Below, piece after piece: positions 1 through 6,383 of a DNA stretch of 8,067 nt. This stretch comes from Bacteroides sp. GTDB taxonomy: Bacteria > Bacteroidota > Bacteroidia > Bacteroidales > Bacteroidaceae. The position numbers and the translations under genes were made by a program. The notes below the pieces were generated by a model. The model made no database searches and was not told the origin of the DNA. It saw only the letters and a list, made by a program, of their open reading frames with translations. The DNA lies in assembly GCA_019412865.1 (NCBI GenBank), contig DXOJ01000611.1:1-8067 (forward strand), written 5' to 3'. Positions within the stretch are counted from its first letter, which is position 1, and each line of letters starts with the position of its first letter.

Positions 1-4
1 TACT

Positions 5-1348
5 ATGACAACAAGAAGAGATTTCATCAAAAAAACAGTAGCAGGTACAGCTGCGCTTTCATTAGGAAGCATACTTCCAGGATTCGGTTCAAGCCGTTAT
101 CAAGATATTCTGGGAGCTAACGAAAAAATACGTATCGGAGTCATTGGAGTGAATTCGAGAGGTAAGGCCCTAGCGCAAGGATTTGCCAAACTTCCAGATT
201 GTGAAGTAACTTACATTTGTGATGTAGACTCAAGAGCATTAGAAAAATGCCAGGCTGCTATCCACAAAATTACCGGACGTACTCCCAAAGGAGAAAAAGA
301 CATTCGTAAGATGTTAGAGTCTAACGATTTTGAAGCAGTGGTGATTGCCACCCCTGACCATTGGCATGCCAAAGCAGCCATTATGGCTATGCAGGCCGGA
401 AAGCATGTTTATCTGGAAAAACCGACCAGTCATAATCCGGCAGAAAATGAAATGTTGGTTCGAGCCGCTTTGAAATATAACCGGATTGTTCAAGTGGGTA
501 ACCAACGCCGTTCCTTTCCCAATGTAATTAAAGCTATGGAAGAAATAAAATCCGGTTCTATCGGAAAAGTGAGATATGCCAAATCTTGGTATGTCAATAA
601 TCGCCCTTCCATTGGAACAGGGAAAGTTGTTCCTGTACCTGATTATCTGGATTGGGATTTATGGCAAGGTCCTGCCCCACGTGTTGCTGATTTCAAAGAT
701 AATTTCATCCATTATAACTGGCATTGGTTCTGGAATTGGGGAACAGGTGAAGCGCTCAACAATGGAACTCACTTTATTGATATACTCCGCTGGGGATTGG
801 GTGTAGATTATCCTACAAAGGTTGATTCTATCGGAGGTCGGTATCGTTTTCAGGACGACTGGCAAACTCCTGACACACAACTTATCACCTTCCAATTTGG
901 TGACGAAGCATCTTTTTCATGGGAAGGACGTAGTTGTAATACGATGCCGGTAGACGGATATGGAGTAGGAACCGCATTTTATGGAGAAACCGGAACTCTC
1001 TTCATTGGCGGTGGCAATGAATATAAAATTGCAGATATAAAAGGTAAAACGATTAAAGAGGTAAAAAGTGATTTAAAATTTGAGACCGGCAATCTGTTGA
1101 ATCCATCCGAAAAGCTGGATGCCTTCCACTTCCGAAACTGGTTTGATGCCATTCGCAAAGGAACAAAGTTAAATTCCGGAATTGTAGATGCCTGTATCAG
1201 TACCCAGTTGGTACAATTAGGTAACATTGCCCAACGTGTCGGACATTCATTACAGATTGATCCGGGAAGTGGACGAATTCTCAACGATTTGGAAGCCAAT
1301 AAACTTTGGGGAAGAGAGTACGAAAAAGGTTGGGAAATACGGGTTTAA
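5..1348 (+). CDS. Tat-exported Gfo/Idh/MocA-family NAD(P)-dependent oxidoreductase
   Basis: This 447-residue protein belongs to the Gfo/Idh/MocA sugar-oxidoreductase family. The N-terminus reads T-R-R-D-F-I-K (residues 3-9), a twin-arginine motif, followed by a hydrophobic Ala/Gly/Leu stretch to about residue 26. It is therefore probably exported folded, with its nicotinamide cofactor bound. The motif's position right after the ATG supports this start, although only 4 bases precede it in the window. A Rossmann fold begins at about residue 41, with the glycine-rich turn GVIGVNSRG at 45-53. The family motif GKHVYLEKP lies at 132-140, with likely catalytic Lys139. The C-terminal domain carries NNGTHFIDILRWG, with candidate active-site residues His256 and Asp259. 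The substrate is unknown; in this family it would be a sugar or sugar derivative oxidised or reduced at a ring carbon, perhaps in periplasmic glycan processing. I do not see the Y-P-T-H-G-L-G-P type segment I recall from GH109 glycosidases, so I do not call it GH109. A strong terminator follows, so it is the last gene of its unit. Confidence 0.9.
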   Translation: MTTRRDFIKKTVAGTAALSLGSILPGFGSSRYQDILGANEKIRIGVIGVNSRGKALAQGFAKLPDCEVTYICDVDSRALEKCQAAIHKITGRTPKGEKDIRKMLESNDFEAVVIATPDHWHAKAAIMAMQAGKHVYLEKPTSHNPAENEMLVRAALKYNRIVQVGNQRRSFPNVIKAMEEIKSGSIGKVRYAKSWYVNNRPSIGTGKVVPVPDYLDWDLWQGPAPRVADFKDNFIHYNWHWFWNWGTGEALNNGTHFIDILRWGLGVDYPTKVDSIGGRYRFQDDWQTPDTQLITFQFGDEASFSWEGRSCNTMPVDGYGVGTAFYGETGTLFIGGGNEYKIADIKGKTIKEVKSDLKFETGNLLNPSEKLDAFHFRNWFDAIRKGTKLNSGIVDACISTQLVQLGNIAQRVGHSLQIDPGSGRILNDLEANKLWGREYEKGWEIRV

Positions 1349-1390
1349 ATCATGTCCCCATTTCTCGTTTTTTCATCAGGTTATAATTTT

Positions 1391-1431
1391 ACAGAAAGGC
1401 ATGTCTTTGATAGGATATGCCTTTCTGTTTT
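1391..1431 (+). terminator. Strong intrinsic terminator after the oxidoreductase gene
   Basis: ACAGAAAGGCAT (1391-1402) is exactly complementary to ATGCCTTTCTGT (1417-1428). The stem continues inward through 1403-1407 / 1412-1416 with two G-U pairs, giving 17 pairs closed by the 4-base loop TGAT. A short run of T (1428-1431) and a pyrimidine-rich stretch follow. The side facing the minus strand is mixed A/T with no clean T run, so it reads best as a + strand terminator. It separates the oxidoreductase unit from parC. Confidence 0.88.
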
Positions 1432-1500
1432 CCTTCCGTAAAGCTGATTTATACCCTTTTAACACACGGAATATTCACCGTTTTTCATCGAAATCTCTTT

Positions 1501-1516
1501 TATTTTTGTATTTTTG
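1501..1516 (+). promoter_or_regulatory. Probable Bacteroides-type -7 element(s) for parC, tandemly duplicated
   Basis: The 8-base sequence TATTTTTG occurs twice back to back (1501-1508 and 1509-1516). Each copy matches the Bacteroides primary-sigma -7 consensus TAnnTTTG. The -33 partner is poor: the nearest candidate to the second copy is TTTC at 1483-1486, 22 nt upstream. Transcription from the second copy would give a 5' leader of roughly 30 nt before the ATG at 1555. Such a start also lies inside the longer in-frame ORF, which argues against the upstream start codon at 1417. The rest of 1432-1500 shows nothing else recognisable. Confidence 0.55.
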
Positions 1517-1554
1517 CGTGCGTATGCGTTAAAATTATAGTATATACGAATTTT

Positions 1555-4200
1555 ATGAGTGACGAAATCAACGAGATAACGGAAGAACATTCAGACTACA
1601 AACCGGCGGACGCGCGGGACGAAAACGTAAAGCATCAGTTAACAGGCATGTACCAGAATTGGTTTCTGGACTATGCTTCGTATGTTATTCTGGAACGTGC
1701 CGTACCTCACATCAATGACGGTTTAAAGCCTGTGCAACGTCGTATCCTGCATTCTATGAAACGTCTGGATGACGGGCGGTATAACAAAGTGGCAAATATT
1801 GTGGGACACACCATGCAGTTCCACCCCCACGGTGATGCTTCTATCGGGGATGCCCTGGTACAGTTGGGACAAAAAGACCTGTTAATTGACTGTCAGGGTA
1901 ACTGGGGTAATATCCTCACCGGAGACGGTGCGGCTGCTCCACGTTATATCGAGGCGCGTTTATCCAAGTTTGCGCTGGATGTTGTCTTCAATCCCAAAAC
2001 TACCGAATGGAAATTGTCATACGACGGACGAAATAAGGAACCAGTCACTCTTCCTGTGAAATTCCCGTTATTACTGGCGCAGGGAGTGGAAGGTATCGCC
2101 GTTGGACTTTCTTCCAAGATATTGCCGCATAACTTCAACGAACTTTGTGATGCTTCCATCAGCTATCTGCGTGGGGAAGAATTCCAACTGTATCCCGATT
2201 TCCAGACAGGCGGCTCGATTGATGTAGCCAAATACAACGACGGAGAACGTGGCGGAGCAGTGAAAGTACGTGCCAAGATCAACAAGATTGATAACAAAAC
2301 ACTTGCAATCACAGAGATCCCTTATGGGAAAACCACTTCAACAGTGATCGACTCTATCCTGAAAGCTGTTGATAAAGGAAAAATCAAAATTCGCAAGGTA
2401 GACGATAACACAGCTGCCAACGTAGAAATATTAGTGCATCTGGCACCAGGTACATCATCGGACAAAACAATCGATGCATTGTACGCATTCACCGATTGCG
2501 AAGTAAGTATCTCACCCAACTGCTGCGTGATTGACGACAGCAAACCTCATTTCCTCACTGTCAGCAAAGTCTTGAGAAAGTCGGCAGACAACACGCTGGA
2601 TTTGCTAAAGCAGGAGCTGGAAATCAAGAAAAACGAAATACTGGAAGCGTTACACTTTGCTTCGCTCGAAAAGATATTTATCGAAGAACGCATCTATAAG
2701 GACAAAGAGTTCGAGCAATCCAAAGATATGGACGCAGCTTGTGCACATATTGACGAACGCCTGACGCCTTATTATCCGAAGTTTATCCGTGAAGTCACCA
2801 AAGAGGATATTCTCAAACTGATGGAAATCAAAATGGGACGTATTCTGAAATTCAACTCGGACAAAGCGGATGAACTGATTGCCAGGATGAAAGAAGAAGT
2901 GGCCGAGATTGATAATCATCTGGCTCACATCGTAGATTATACCGTCAACTGGTATCAGATGTTGAAAAACAAATACGGCAAGAACTTCCCGCGCCGTACG
3001 GAACTGCGTAACTTCGACACCATCGAAGCTGCCAAAGTAGTAGAAGCAAACGAGAAACTTTATATCAACCGCGAAGAAGGATTTATCGGAACAGCCTTGA
3101 AAAAAGACGAGTTCGTTGCATGTTGTTCGGATATCGATGATGTCATTATCTTCTTCCGCGACGGTAAGTATATCGTTACTCCTGTTGCCGACAAGAAATT
3201 CGTCGGCAAAAACGTTCTCTATGTCAATGTATTCAAGAAGAACGATAAACGTACGATCTACAATGTAGCCTACCGCGACGGAAAAGAAGGAACGACATAC
3301 GTAAAACGTTTCGCCGTGACCTCTGTAGTTCGCGACCGCGAATATGATGTCACACAGGGAACTCCCGAATCACGGATTACCTATTTCAGCGCCAACCCGA
3401 ATGGAGAAGCCGAAATCATCAAGGTGACACTGAAACCGAATCCGCGTGTACGCCGTATCATTTTCGAGCATGATTTCAGTGAGGTCAGCATCAAGGGACG
3501 TCAGGCACGAGGCGTGATTCTTACCCGCTTGCCGGTACATAAGATATCCCTGAAACAAAAAGGAGGTTCCACGCTCGGTGGACGTAAAGTATGGTTTGAC
3601 CGTGACATACTCCGCCTCAACTATGACGGACGAGGTGAATATCTGGGTGAATTCCAAAGCGACGACAGCATATTGATTGTTCTGAACAACGGTGATTTCT
3701 ATACTACCAACTTCGACTTGAGCAACCACTATGAAGATAATGTAAGCATCGTGGAGAAGTTTGATCCTAACAAGATATGGACTGCCGCGCTTTACGATGC
3801 CGACCAACAGAATTATCCGTATCTGAAACGTTTCTGTTTTGAGGCCTCTAACCGTAAACAGAACTACTTGGGAGAAAATAAGAACAACCGTCTGATCCTG
3901 CTGACTGACGAGTACTATCCTCGTCTGGAAGTCATATTTGGCGGACACGACAATTTCCGTGATCCGTTGAATATCGATGCGGATGAATTCATTGCTGTCA
4001 AAGGTTTCAAAGCCAAGGGAAAACGTATTACTACCTATGCAGTGGAGACGATCAATGAGCTTGAACCAACTCGCTTCCCCGAACCCTCACAAGAACAACA
4101 GGAAGTTCCTGAAGAGGAGCCGGAAAATCTGGATCCGGACAGCGGCAAAAGCGAAGGCGATATTATTGATGAAATCACCGGGCAGATGAAATTATTCTGA
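1555..4200 (+). CDS. parC: DNA topoisomerase IV subunit A (ParC), type IIA
   Basis: This 881-residue protein is the DNA-cleaving subunit of topoisomerase IV. With ParE, which is not in the window, it decatenates daughter chromosomes. The winged-helix core contains HINDGLKPVQRRIL (about 52-65), HPHGD (90-94) and AAPRYIEARL (127-136). Arg130 and the catalytic Tyr131 form the covalent phosphotyrosine link to DNA. A coiled-coil and tower region spans about 380-510. The C-terminal beta-pinwheel covers roughly 520-840, with the GyrA-box-like KQKGG at 667-671. An acidic Glu/Pro/Gln tail starts near 840. The N-terminus (HQLTGMYQNWFLDYASYVILERAVPHI in part, from 28) and HPHGDASIGD fit Bacteroidetes ParC rather than GyrA, which usually reads HPHGDSSVYD. 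I chose the start MSDEINE. An in-frame ATG at 1417 would add 46 hydrophobic, Phe/Cys-rich residues encoded across the terminator's distal arm and the promoter. The first pinwheel-facing serine position is Ala95 (see findings). Confidence 0.96.
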   Translation: MSDEINEITEEHSDYKPADARDENVKHQLTGMYQNWFLDYASYVILERAVPHINDGLKPVQRRILHSMKRLDDGRYNKVANIVGHTMQFHPHGDASIGDALVQLGQKDLLIDCQGNWGNILTGDGAAAPRYIEARLSKFALDVVFNPKTTEWKLSYDGRNKEPVTLPVKFPLLLAQGVEGIAVGLSSKILPHNFNELCDASISYLRGEEFQLYPDFQTGGSIDVAKYNDGERGGAVKVRAKINKIDNKTLAITEIPYGKTTSTVIDSILKAVDKGKIKIRKVDDNTAANVEILVHLAPGTSSDKTIDALYAFTDCEVSISPNCCVIDDSKPHFLTVSKVLRKSADNTLDLLKQELEIKKNEILEALHFASLEKIFIEERIYKDKEFEQSKDMDAACAHIDERLTPYYPKFIREVTKEDILKLMEIKMGRILKFNSDKADELIARMKEEVAEIDNHLAHIVDYTVNWYQMLKNKYGKNFPRRTELRNFDTIEAAKVVEANEKLYINREEGFIGTALKKDEFVACCSDIDDVIIFFRDGKYIVTPVADKKFVGKNVLYVNVFKKNDKRTIYNVAYRDGKEGTTYVKRFAVTSVVRDREYDVTQGTPESRITYFSANPNGEAEIIKVTLKPNPRVRRIIFEHDFSEVSIKGRQARGVILTRLPVHKISLKQKGGSTLGGRKVWFDRDILRLNYDGRGEYLGEFQSDDSILIVLNNGDFYTTNFDLSNHYEDNVSIVEKFDPNKIWTAALYDADQQNYPYLKRFCFEASNRKQNYLGENKNNRLILLTDEYYPRLEVIFGGHDNFRDPLNIDADEFIAVKGFKAKGKRITTYAVETINELEPTRFPEPSQEQQEVPEEEPENLDPDSGKSEGDIIDEITGQMKLF

Positions 4201-5060
4201 TGAAGAAAAAACTAATATACCTGGGGCTGACAGGTTGCATCCTGTTCGCCCTTTGCACAAGATTACAAGCGCAGATCGACAGTCTGCAAGCCCATCGGTA
4301 TGTAACACGTGCCACCATGTATGGTATCGGATTTACTAACGTTTTCGACACCTATCTTTCACCGCAGGAATACAAAGGTATCGACTTCCGTGTTTCCCGT
4401 GAGTTGATTCGGATGACCAAGTTGTTTGATGGAAATGTATCTGTGCAGAACTTCTTTCAAGCAGACATCGGCTATACGCACAACCGGGCTGATAACAATA
4501 ACACTTTCTCCGGATTAGTCAACTGGAACTATGGATTACACTACCAGTTCCGCCTGACAGATAATTTCAAATTATTAGCCGGAGGATTGATAGATGTCAA
4601 CGGAGGCTTTGTCTATAATCTCCGGAACACCAACAATCCGGCATCCGCACGGGCATACGTCAATCTGGATGCCTCCGGAATGGCTATTTGGCACCTGAAA
4701 ATCAAACGGTATCCAATGGTGCTTCGTTATCAGGTCAATCTGCCGGTTATGGGAGTGATGTTCTCTCCCCACTACGGACAATCTTATTACGAGATATTCT
4801 CTTTGGGAAATTCGAGTGGAGTAATAAAATTTACCTCCCTGCACAATCAACCTTCGTTGCGACAGATGCTTTCCGTCGACCTGCCGATAGGATATACCAA
4901 AATGCGCTTTAGCTACTTGGCTGATTTGCAGCAATCCAACGTTAACAATATCAAGACACATACCTACTCACACGTATTCATGGTAGGATTTGTGAAAGAC
5001 CTATACCGTATCCGAAATAAGAAAGGAACCGCTCTTCCTTCATCGGTTAGAGCTTACTAA
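4200..5060 (+). CDS. DUF3316-family envelope protein
   Basis: This 286-residue protein resembles the Bacteroidales DUF3316 family, whose function is not known. I recognise it from segments such as TRATMYGIGFTNVFDTYLSP (37-56), the RFSYLADLQQS-type strand and GQSYYEIFSLGN. It has a Lys-rich start (MKKK) and a hydrophobic segment to about residue 20, with likely signal-peptidase I cleavage after the LQA preceding Gln25. An L-T-G-C string at 10-13 lies too early in the hydrophobic run to be a convincing lipobox. The mature part alternates polar and aromatic residues, as in an outer-membrane or periplasmic beta-barrel-like protein; that is inference. The start codon shares one base with the parC stop (TGATG), which suggests translational coupling and cotranscription. 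The next gene follows after a short gap. Confidence 0.82.
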   Translation: MKKKLIYLGLTGCILFALCTRLQAQIDSLQAHRYVTRATMYGIGFTNVFDTYLSPQEYKGIDFRVSRELIRMTKLFDGNVSVQNFFQADIGYTHNRADNNNTFSGLVNWNYGLHYQFRLTDNFKLLAGGLIDVNGGFVYNLRNTNNPASARAYVNLDASGMAIWHLKIKRYPMVLRYQVNLPVMGVMFSPHYGQSYYEIFSLGNSSGVIKFTSLHNQPSLRQMLSVDLPIGYTKMRFSYLADLQQSNVNNIKTHTYSHVFMVGFVKDLYRIRNKKGTALPSSVRAY

Positions 5061-5104
5061 GAGAACAAAATTTAATGTTGAAACTTCAAGTGAGAGATCA
5101 ATTA

Positions 5105-6169
5105 ATGATGAGAAATAAGATTAGACAAATACTTTGGCTGCTCTGCTGCCTTCCGGTGCTGACTGGTTGCATTGGGGAAGATGACTACGCCAATGATCCC
5201 AGAGGTAATTTCGAACAACTATGGAAGATCATTGACGAACAGTATTGTTTCCTGGATACGAAAGGTATTGACTGGGATGCTGTTCATGACGAATACAGCA
5301 AACTGATTATTCCGTCAATGTCTAATGATGACCTGTTCGACATCCTAAGCCAAATGCTTTATATCTTGAAAGACGGGCATGTCAATCTATCTTCTGCCAG
5401 TCGTATTTCTTATTACGATGCATGGTATCAGGGCTACCCTTGGAATTATAGAGAAGATATTCTTTATAACTATTATCTGGGTAGTGCCAATTCAGGCTAT
5501 CGCACATCCGCTGGTCTTAAATATAAAATATTCGACAATAACATAGGATACATACGTTATGAAAGTTTCAGTGCCGGAGTTGGAGATGGCAATTTGGATG
5601 AGGTCCTTTACTATTTACAAATCTGCAATGGACTAATTATCGATGTCCGTGATAACGGAGGAGGTAATCTAACCAATTCTTCACGCATAGCTGCCCGGTT
5701 CACTGATAAACTGGCATTAACAGGATATATCCAACATAAGACAGGTCCGGGACACAATGATTTCTCAGAGATGGAACCCATTTATTTAGAACCCTCCAAC
5801 AGTATTCGTTGGCAAAAAAAGGTCGTGATACTAACCAATCGTCGATGTTATAGTGCCACAAATGATTTTGTTAACATAATGCGCAGTTTAAACAATGATA
5901 ACGAGGATAAAAGAATCATCCAGCTGGGCGATCAGACCGGTGGTGGATCAGGGCTGCCATTTTCATCAGAATTACCCAATGGCTGGAGCGTCCGCTTCTC
6001 TGCCAGCCCCCACTTTGATAAGTATGGAAAGTCATTGGAAGATGGAATAAAACCTGATGTATACGTAAACATGGATAAGATTCTGGAAGAAGGGATAGAG
6101 CAGGGTGACATAGAATCACAAAAGAAAGATCCACTGATTGAAAAGGCATTCGAAATCTTAAGTGAATAA
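5105..6169 (+). CDS. S41-family (tricorn/IRBP-like) peptidase, probable surface lipoprotein
   Basis: This 354-residue protein (from 5105) is a probable S41 serine peptidase anchored as a lipoprotein. The signal is Arg/Lys-rich, then hydrophobic, ending in lipobox L19-T20-G21-C22. The lipidated Cys is followed by I-G-E-D-D, an acidic stretch like the Bacteroidetes lipoprotein export signal, so display on the outer surface is likely. Core motifs are KDGHVNL (His92), GLIIDVRDNGGGN (about 176-188) and RCYSATNDF with candidate nucleophile Ser250. LEDGIKPD contains Glu312. His/Ser/Glu matches the tricorn-like branch; the Lys of CtpA-type Ser-Lys enzymes is not apparent. No PDZ domain is evident. 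Substrate is unknown. The upstream in-frame ATG at 5075 would add 10 residues. I prefer 5105 (or the adjacent ATG at 5108) because it gives a normal lipoprotein signal and has GAGAG 8 nt upstream. It probably belongs to the parC operon: there is no terminator between it and the preceding gene, and none is visible after its stop. Confidence 0.87.
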   Translation: MMRNKIRQILWLLCCLPVLTGCIGEDDYANDPRGNFEQLWKIIDEQYCFLDTKGIDWDAVHDEYSKLIIPSMSNDDLFDILSQMLYILKDGHVNLSSASRISYYDAWYQGYPWNYREDILYNYYLGSANSGYRTSAGLKYKIFDNNIGYIRYESFSAGVGDGNLDEVLYYLQICNGLIIDVRDNGGGNLTNSSRIAARFTDKLALTGYIQHKTGPGHNDFSEMEPIYLEPSNSIRWQKKVVILTNRRCYSATNDFVNIMRSLNNDNEDKRIIQLGDQTGGGSGLPFSSELPNGWSVRFSASPHFDKYGKSLEDGIKPDVYVNMDKILEEGIEQGDIESQKKDPLIEKAFEILSE

Positions 6170-6174
6170 CTTTA

Positions 6175-6195
6175 TTGCCAAATTATTTGCCAAAT
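6175..6195 (+). repeat. Short direct repeat TTGCCAAAT overlapping the tRNA promoter -33 box
   Basis: TTGCCAAAT occurs exactly at 6175-6183 and 6187-6195, a 12-base period just downstream of the S41 gene stop. The second copy overlaps the TTTG -33 element of the tRNA-Leu promoter. It could be a small operator-like site or chance in A/T-rich sequence; I cannot distinguish these from one copy of the locus. Confidence 0.35.
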
Positions 6196-6216
6196 CAGAA
6201 AATCTTCCTATCTTTG
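6186..6216 (+). promoter_or_regulatory. Consensus Bacteroides promoter for tRNA-Leu
   Basis: TTTG at 6186-6189 is followed 19 nt later by TATCTTTG at 6209-6216. This is a full match to the Bacteroides primary-sigma consensus (TTTG, 19-21 nt, TAnnTTTG). The tRNA begins 26 nt downstream of the -7 box, leaving a 5' leader of about 20 nt for RNase P to remove. It is the best promoter in the window. Confidence 0.88.
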
Positions 6217-6242
6217 CACCGCTAAACAAAAAAGCTACACAT

Positions 6243-6324
6243 GCGGCTGTGGCGTAATTGGTAGCCGCGCCAGACTTAGGATCTGGTGTCGTGAGACGTG
6301 TAGGTTCGAGTCCTATCAGCCGCA
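6243..6324 (+). tRNA. tRNA-Leu, anticodon TAG (UAG)
   Basis: This is a complete class II cloverleaf. The acceptor stem GCGGCTG (6243-6249) pairs perfectly with CAGCCGC (6317-6323), with discriminator A6324. The D stem is GCG/CGC (6252-6254 / 6266-6268). The anticodon stem CCAGA/TCTGG encloses loop CTTAGGA, with anticodon TAG at 6277-6279, which reads CUN leucine codons, chiefly CUA. The 13-base variable arm has a GTC/GAC stem. The T arm GTAGG-TTCGAGT-CCTAT occupies 6300-6316. The terminal CCA is not encoded (the sequence after A6324 is CTA), so it must be added by nucleotidyltransferase. The tRNA has its own promoter and terminator. Confidence 0.97.
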
Positions 6325-6340
6325 CTAAAAATAAACTAGA

Positions 6341-6371
6341 AGCCTTCAAGATACTATCTTGGAGGCTTTTT
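6341..6371 (+). terminator. Intrinsic terminator of the tRNA-Leu unit, just upstream of the kinase
   Basis: AGCCTTCAAGAT (6341-6352) pairs with ATCTTGGAGGCT (6356-6367) over 12 positions with a single G-U pair. The loop is the three bases ACT, and five T (6367-6371) end the element. It lies 16 nt past the tRNA 3' end and finishes 12 nt before the kinase ATG. It therefore closes the tRNA transcript, and any readthrough enters the kinase. Confidence 0.86.
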
Positions 6372-6383
6372 AATTGGTTAGAC

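Noticed and set aside
3370..3948. A 192-codon minus-strand open frame inside parC
   Set aside because: It lies entirely within the conserved ParC C-terminal domain and has no motif of its own; codon bias of parC explains it.
4227..4238. L-T-G-C in the DUF3316 protein as a lipobox
   Set aside because: The cysteine comes at residue 13, with the hydrophobic segment continuing beyond it; a signal-peptidase I site after LQA fits better.
6243..6324. tRNA-Leu as an occupied attachment site for an integrative element
   Set aside because: tRNA genes are common integration targets, but the 3' end of this tRNA is not repeated downstream in the window and there is no integrase or foreign gene next to it.
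6258..6383. A 42-residue N-terminal extension of the kinase starting inside the tRNA gene
   Set aside because: It would be translated from tRNA and terminator sequence and has no family similarity; the PfkB fold begins right after the ATG at 6384.
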